From: Massilia sp. PDC64
GTDB lineage: Bacteria > Pseudomonadota > Gammaproteobacteria > Burkholderiales > Burkholderiaceae_D
NCBI RefSeq assembly: GCF_900101265.1
Contig: NZ_FMZS01000009.1
Span: 248,001 to 312,000 of the forward strand
DNA: 64,000 nucleotides
Direction: 5' to 3'
A program made the translations under genes and the position numbers. A model generated the notes under the pieces. The model ran no database searches. It saw only the letters and a program-made list of their open reading frames with translations, and was not told where the DNA came from. Below are positions 62,034-64,000 of this stretch, piece by piece (within the stretch, counting starts at the first letter, position 1; the number at the start of each line of letters is the position of its first letter).

Positions 62034-63299
62034 GTGGCCAACTTAGAATTCATCAACTTCCAACCTGCACGCGAAGTAGTCGAGGGAGACACTGTTGAAT
62101 GGGAACCTGACAGGTTGGCCCGCCCTATCAAAGAGTTACCCCAAATATTCTGGAGCAGTGGCGAGCCATGGCATGAGGCTAATCACTGGGCGCTTATGAA
62201 GGTAACCAGCAAGCAAGGCCAGGACACCAGCACGGCGAAACCCCTAATGAAACATCTTGCTGCTTACGCCTCATGGCTGGAATCTGAGGGGCTTGATTGG
62301 CGGCATTTTCCCATTCGTAAAAGCGACCGAGCGATCGTAAAGTTTCGAGGTTATTTGATCGAGCAGAGGGACCAAGGAATCATTGCGCCCTCTACCACTA
62401 GCGCAAGAATGGCCGCAGTAATTCGGTTCTATCGCCATGCATGGATAAATGGGTTTATCCAGAGAAAATCTCCTCTTTGGAAGGATCGCCAAGTCGTAAT
62501 CCACTACCATGATAGTGTAGGTTTCGAGCGAACCATGACTCAAACTTCGTCTGATCTCGCTATCCCTAATACGCAACGGCCGGGCCTTAGGCTCGAAGAT
62601 GGTCTCTCGCCACTGCGGATTGAAGATGCCGGGAAGCTAATAAGCTTCGCCCGTGATTCCAATCTTCAAGAGATCAGTTTGATGTTGATGCTTGGCTTTC
62701 TTACAGGGGCGCGTATCGAAACCATCACTACGCTTACTGTAACAAGCATTGAAGAAGCCTATCCAGACATTCAAACGCCCAATACTTACAGATTACGAGT
62801 CGGCCCTGGAACTGGCATAGATACAAAATTCGATATTGTTGGCGAGATATTGGTTCCAAAATTTCTTATCGATGACCTTAAGAATTACGCATACTCGATG
62901 CGAAGACTTAAACGACAAGCGATTACAAGTGAAGAGAATCGAAAACGATTGTTCTTAACCGTCCAAGGCAATCCGTACGTATCAGGTTCGTTCAATCGAC
63001 TAATGACAGACCTTCGACGACGCGCCCTTAATGCTGGGTTGCGTTTTATGGCTAAGTTTAAATTCCATCAGACCCGAGCCACCTTTGGAACATGGCTGAT
63101 GACCGTCTCACTACGGGTCACCAACGTGAAATCTGCTGTTGCCTTTGTGAGAGATGCAATGTTGCACAAAGATGAAAAAACGACCTTTCTTTACATTCGG
63201 TTTATTGAAAGAGAGCCAGTAAAAGCAGAAACCGCCAATGATTTTAGTGCCGCCTTTTCAGGTTTAGTGAACCGCGACTGGAATGCATATCATGCTTGA
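62034..63299 (+). CDS. Tyrosine recombinase (integrase) of the inserted element
   Basis: The 421-residue protein starts with GTG. A core-binding domain (residues 65-150, with YASWLESEGLDW and SARMAAVIRFYRHAWI) precedes a catalytic domain with the expected R-H-x-x-R-H-Y set: R227 (FLTGARIETITTL), H345 and R348 (FKFHQTRATFG), H378 and Y387 (MLHKDEKTTFLYIRF). The gene is AT-rich relative to the window and has different codon use, fitting recent transfer. It overlaps the next gene by 8 bases. It probably belongs to a multi-recombinase module. Confidence 0.9.
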   Translation: MANLEFINFQPAREVVEGDTVEWEPDRLARPIKELPQIFWSSGEPWHEANHWALMKVTSKQGQDTSTAKPLMKHLAAYASWLESEGLDWRHFPIRKSDRAIVKFRGYLIEQRDQGIIAPSTTSARMAAVIRFYRHAWINGFIQRKSPLWKDRQVVIHYHDSVGFERTMTQTSSDLAIPNTQRPGLRLEDGLSPLRIEDAGKLISFARDSNLQEISLMLMLGFLTGARIETITTLTVTSIEEAYPDIQTPNTYRLRVGPGTGIDTKFDIVGEILVPKFLIDDLKNYAYSMRRLKRQAITSEENRKRLFLTVQGNPYVSGSFNRLMTDLRRRALNAGLRFMAKFKFHQTRATFGTWLMTVSLRVTNVKSAVAFVRDAMLHKDEKTTFLYIRFIEREPVKAETANDFSAAFSGLVNRDWNAYHA

Positions 63300-64000
63300 T
63301 GATCTGCAAAAACTCGACTTAACTTTCCCATTGATCCCCACCGGCGAGAAAGAAACCCCTCTCAGCCTTAAAAGACTTCTCTACAAAGGCGGAACCGCGT
63401 TACGGACTGATAAGGCAGAGCAAGCAATTCACGCAGGATTGCTTGGCGACATCCAATCAGATCGGATCGAGCTAGTTTCTCTAATTCACACAAGCATTAA
63501 TACGCACTTAGTGGGAGGGGGAAGCCGCACAACGGGTCGTGATCAAATACGAGAAATAAGCACATTTTTTGAATGGGGTGATGGGAACCACGCCAATCTG
63601 TCCCTATCAGGAGTAAGCAAGAGCTACATAGACTGGAGCGAATATTTACTACGCCGGGTTAGGATAAAAAAAGACCTTAAGGAAGGAAGCGCTTACAACC
63701 AAGCTAGAATGGTCGGCCAAATTCTAGATGATGTACTAGGTCGGGAAAGACCGATTTTAACAGCAACAAGAATTAGAAGACCAAAGGCACGAAAAACAGT
63801 TCAAGGCGCGAAGGCGGATAAGCAAAATCTACAGGAAACATTTGCCTTTGGCCGACTATTGCAGGATATATGTGATGGCACGCGTCTCGATGTCATATGG
63901 GGAGCCCCAGTAGTCCGCATTCCCATGCAGCAAGGGGGCGTTATCGAATTTCGTTTTGGGCGAGAAACAGCTCCTCACGACGTACGAAGACCGTCGGAGA
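63292..64000 (+). CDS. Second recombinase-like protein of the element (partial, runs off the window)
   Basis: An open frame runs from ATG 63292 to the window end without a stop (236 codons). It begins MLDDLQKLDLTFPLIPTGEK and continues with a probable SAM-like core-binding segment (REISTFFEWGDGNHANLSL, then YIDWSEYLLRRVRIKKD) of the tyrosine-recombinase type. The catalytic half would lie outside the window. It overlaps the first recombinase gene by 8 bases, so both are translated together, as in Tn554-like or recombinase-in-trio modules. Function beyond this is inferred. Confidence 0.75.
   Translation, partial: MLDDLQKLDLTFPLIPTGEKETPLSLKRLLYKGGTALRTDKAEQAIHAGLLGDIQSDRIELVSLIHTSINTHLVGGGSRTTGRDQIREISTFFEWGDGNHANLSLSGVSKSYIDWSEYLLRRVRIKKDLKEGSAYNQARMVGQILDDVLGRERPILTATRIRRPKARKTVQGAKADKQNLQETFAFGRLLQDICDGTRLDVIWGAPVVRIPMQQGGVIEFRFGRETAPHDVRRPSE

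Overview
The window reads like a chromosomal segment of a GC-rich betaproteobacterium, most likely Massilia or a close relative in the Oxalobacteraceae. That placement is inferred from protein style: Burkholderiales-type porin, succinylarginine operon next to a very large NAD-glutamate dehydrogenase, Kdo hydroxylase, and queA-tgt-yajC-secD-secF order. No rRNA or tRNA gene was seen. Genes are dense; the only gene-free stretch over 300 bases is 32766-33234, which holds terminators and two small-RNA-like units. The last 2 kb is clearly AT-richer than the rest.

Layout. 1-7509: cytochrome b561 with two YceI proteins, a glycine-zipper stress protein, a GlsB/YeaQ membrane protein, a phospholipase D/cardiolipin synthase-like protein and an S46 peptidase. 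7510-16006: class V aminotransferase, alpha/beta hydrolase, APC permease with a coupled acetyltransferase, the nitric oxide module nsrR-hmp with two NsrR boxes, a DUF2807 lipoprotein and an old yellow enzyme. 16069-28208: arginine succinyltransferase operon astC-aruF-aruG-astD-astB-(NAD-GDH)-astE on the minus strand. The GDH sits inside it, so the glutamate made from arginine can pass straight to 2-oxoglutarate. Behind it lie an ArgR-like AraC regulator, an EamA transporter and a divergent MarR gene.

30903-45387: a small unknown protein, an HDOD protein, an outer-membrane beta-barrel, the small-RNA-like pair, the secF-secD-yajC-tgt-queA block, recG, a DJ-1/PfpI protein divergent from a GlxA-type regulator, an esterase, and three paralogous Lys/Ala-rich exported proteins. 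Each of the three has upstream an identical five-element array of TGAC/TTAC words spaced 9, 10, 9, 10. 45529-61401: YggL, oxidoreductase, DUF3025 and pyrC in an overlapping operon; TauE; an orphan amino-acid ABC ATPase; a dicarboxylate/amino-acid symporter; asparaginase II; a catabolic cluster (LysR, RraA-like aldolase, D-2-hydroxyacid dehydrogenase, MFS, porin); Kdo hydroxylase; an Atm1-type ABC exporter; and a thioesterase.

61412-64000: a phoD-type alkaline phosphatase gene is cut after its first ~180 codons by a foreign AT-rich element carrying at least two overlapping recombinase genes. The second gene runs off the window.
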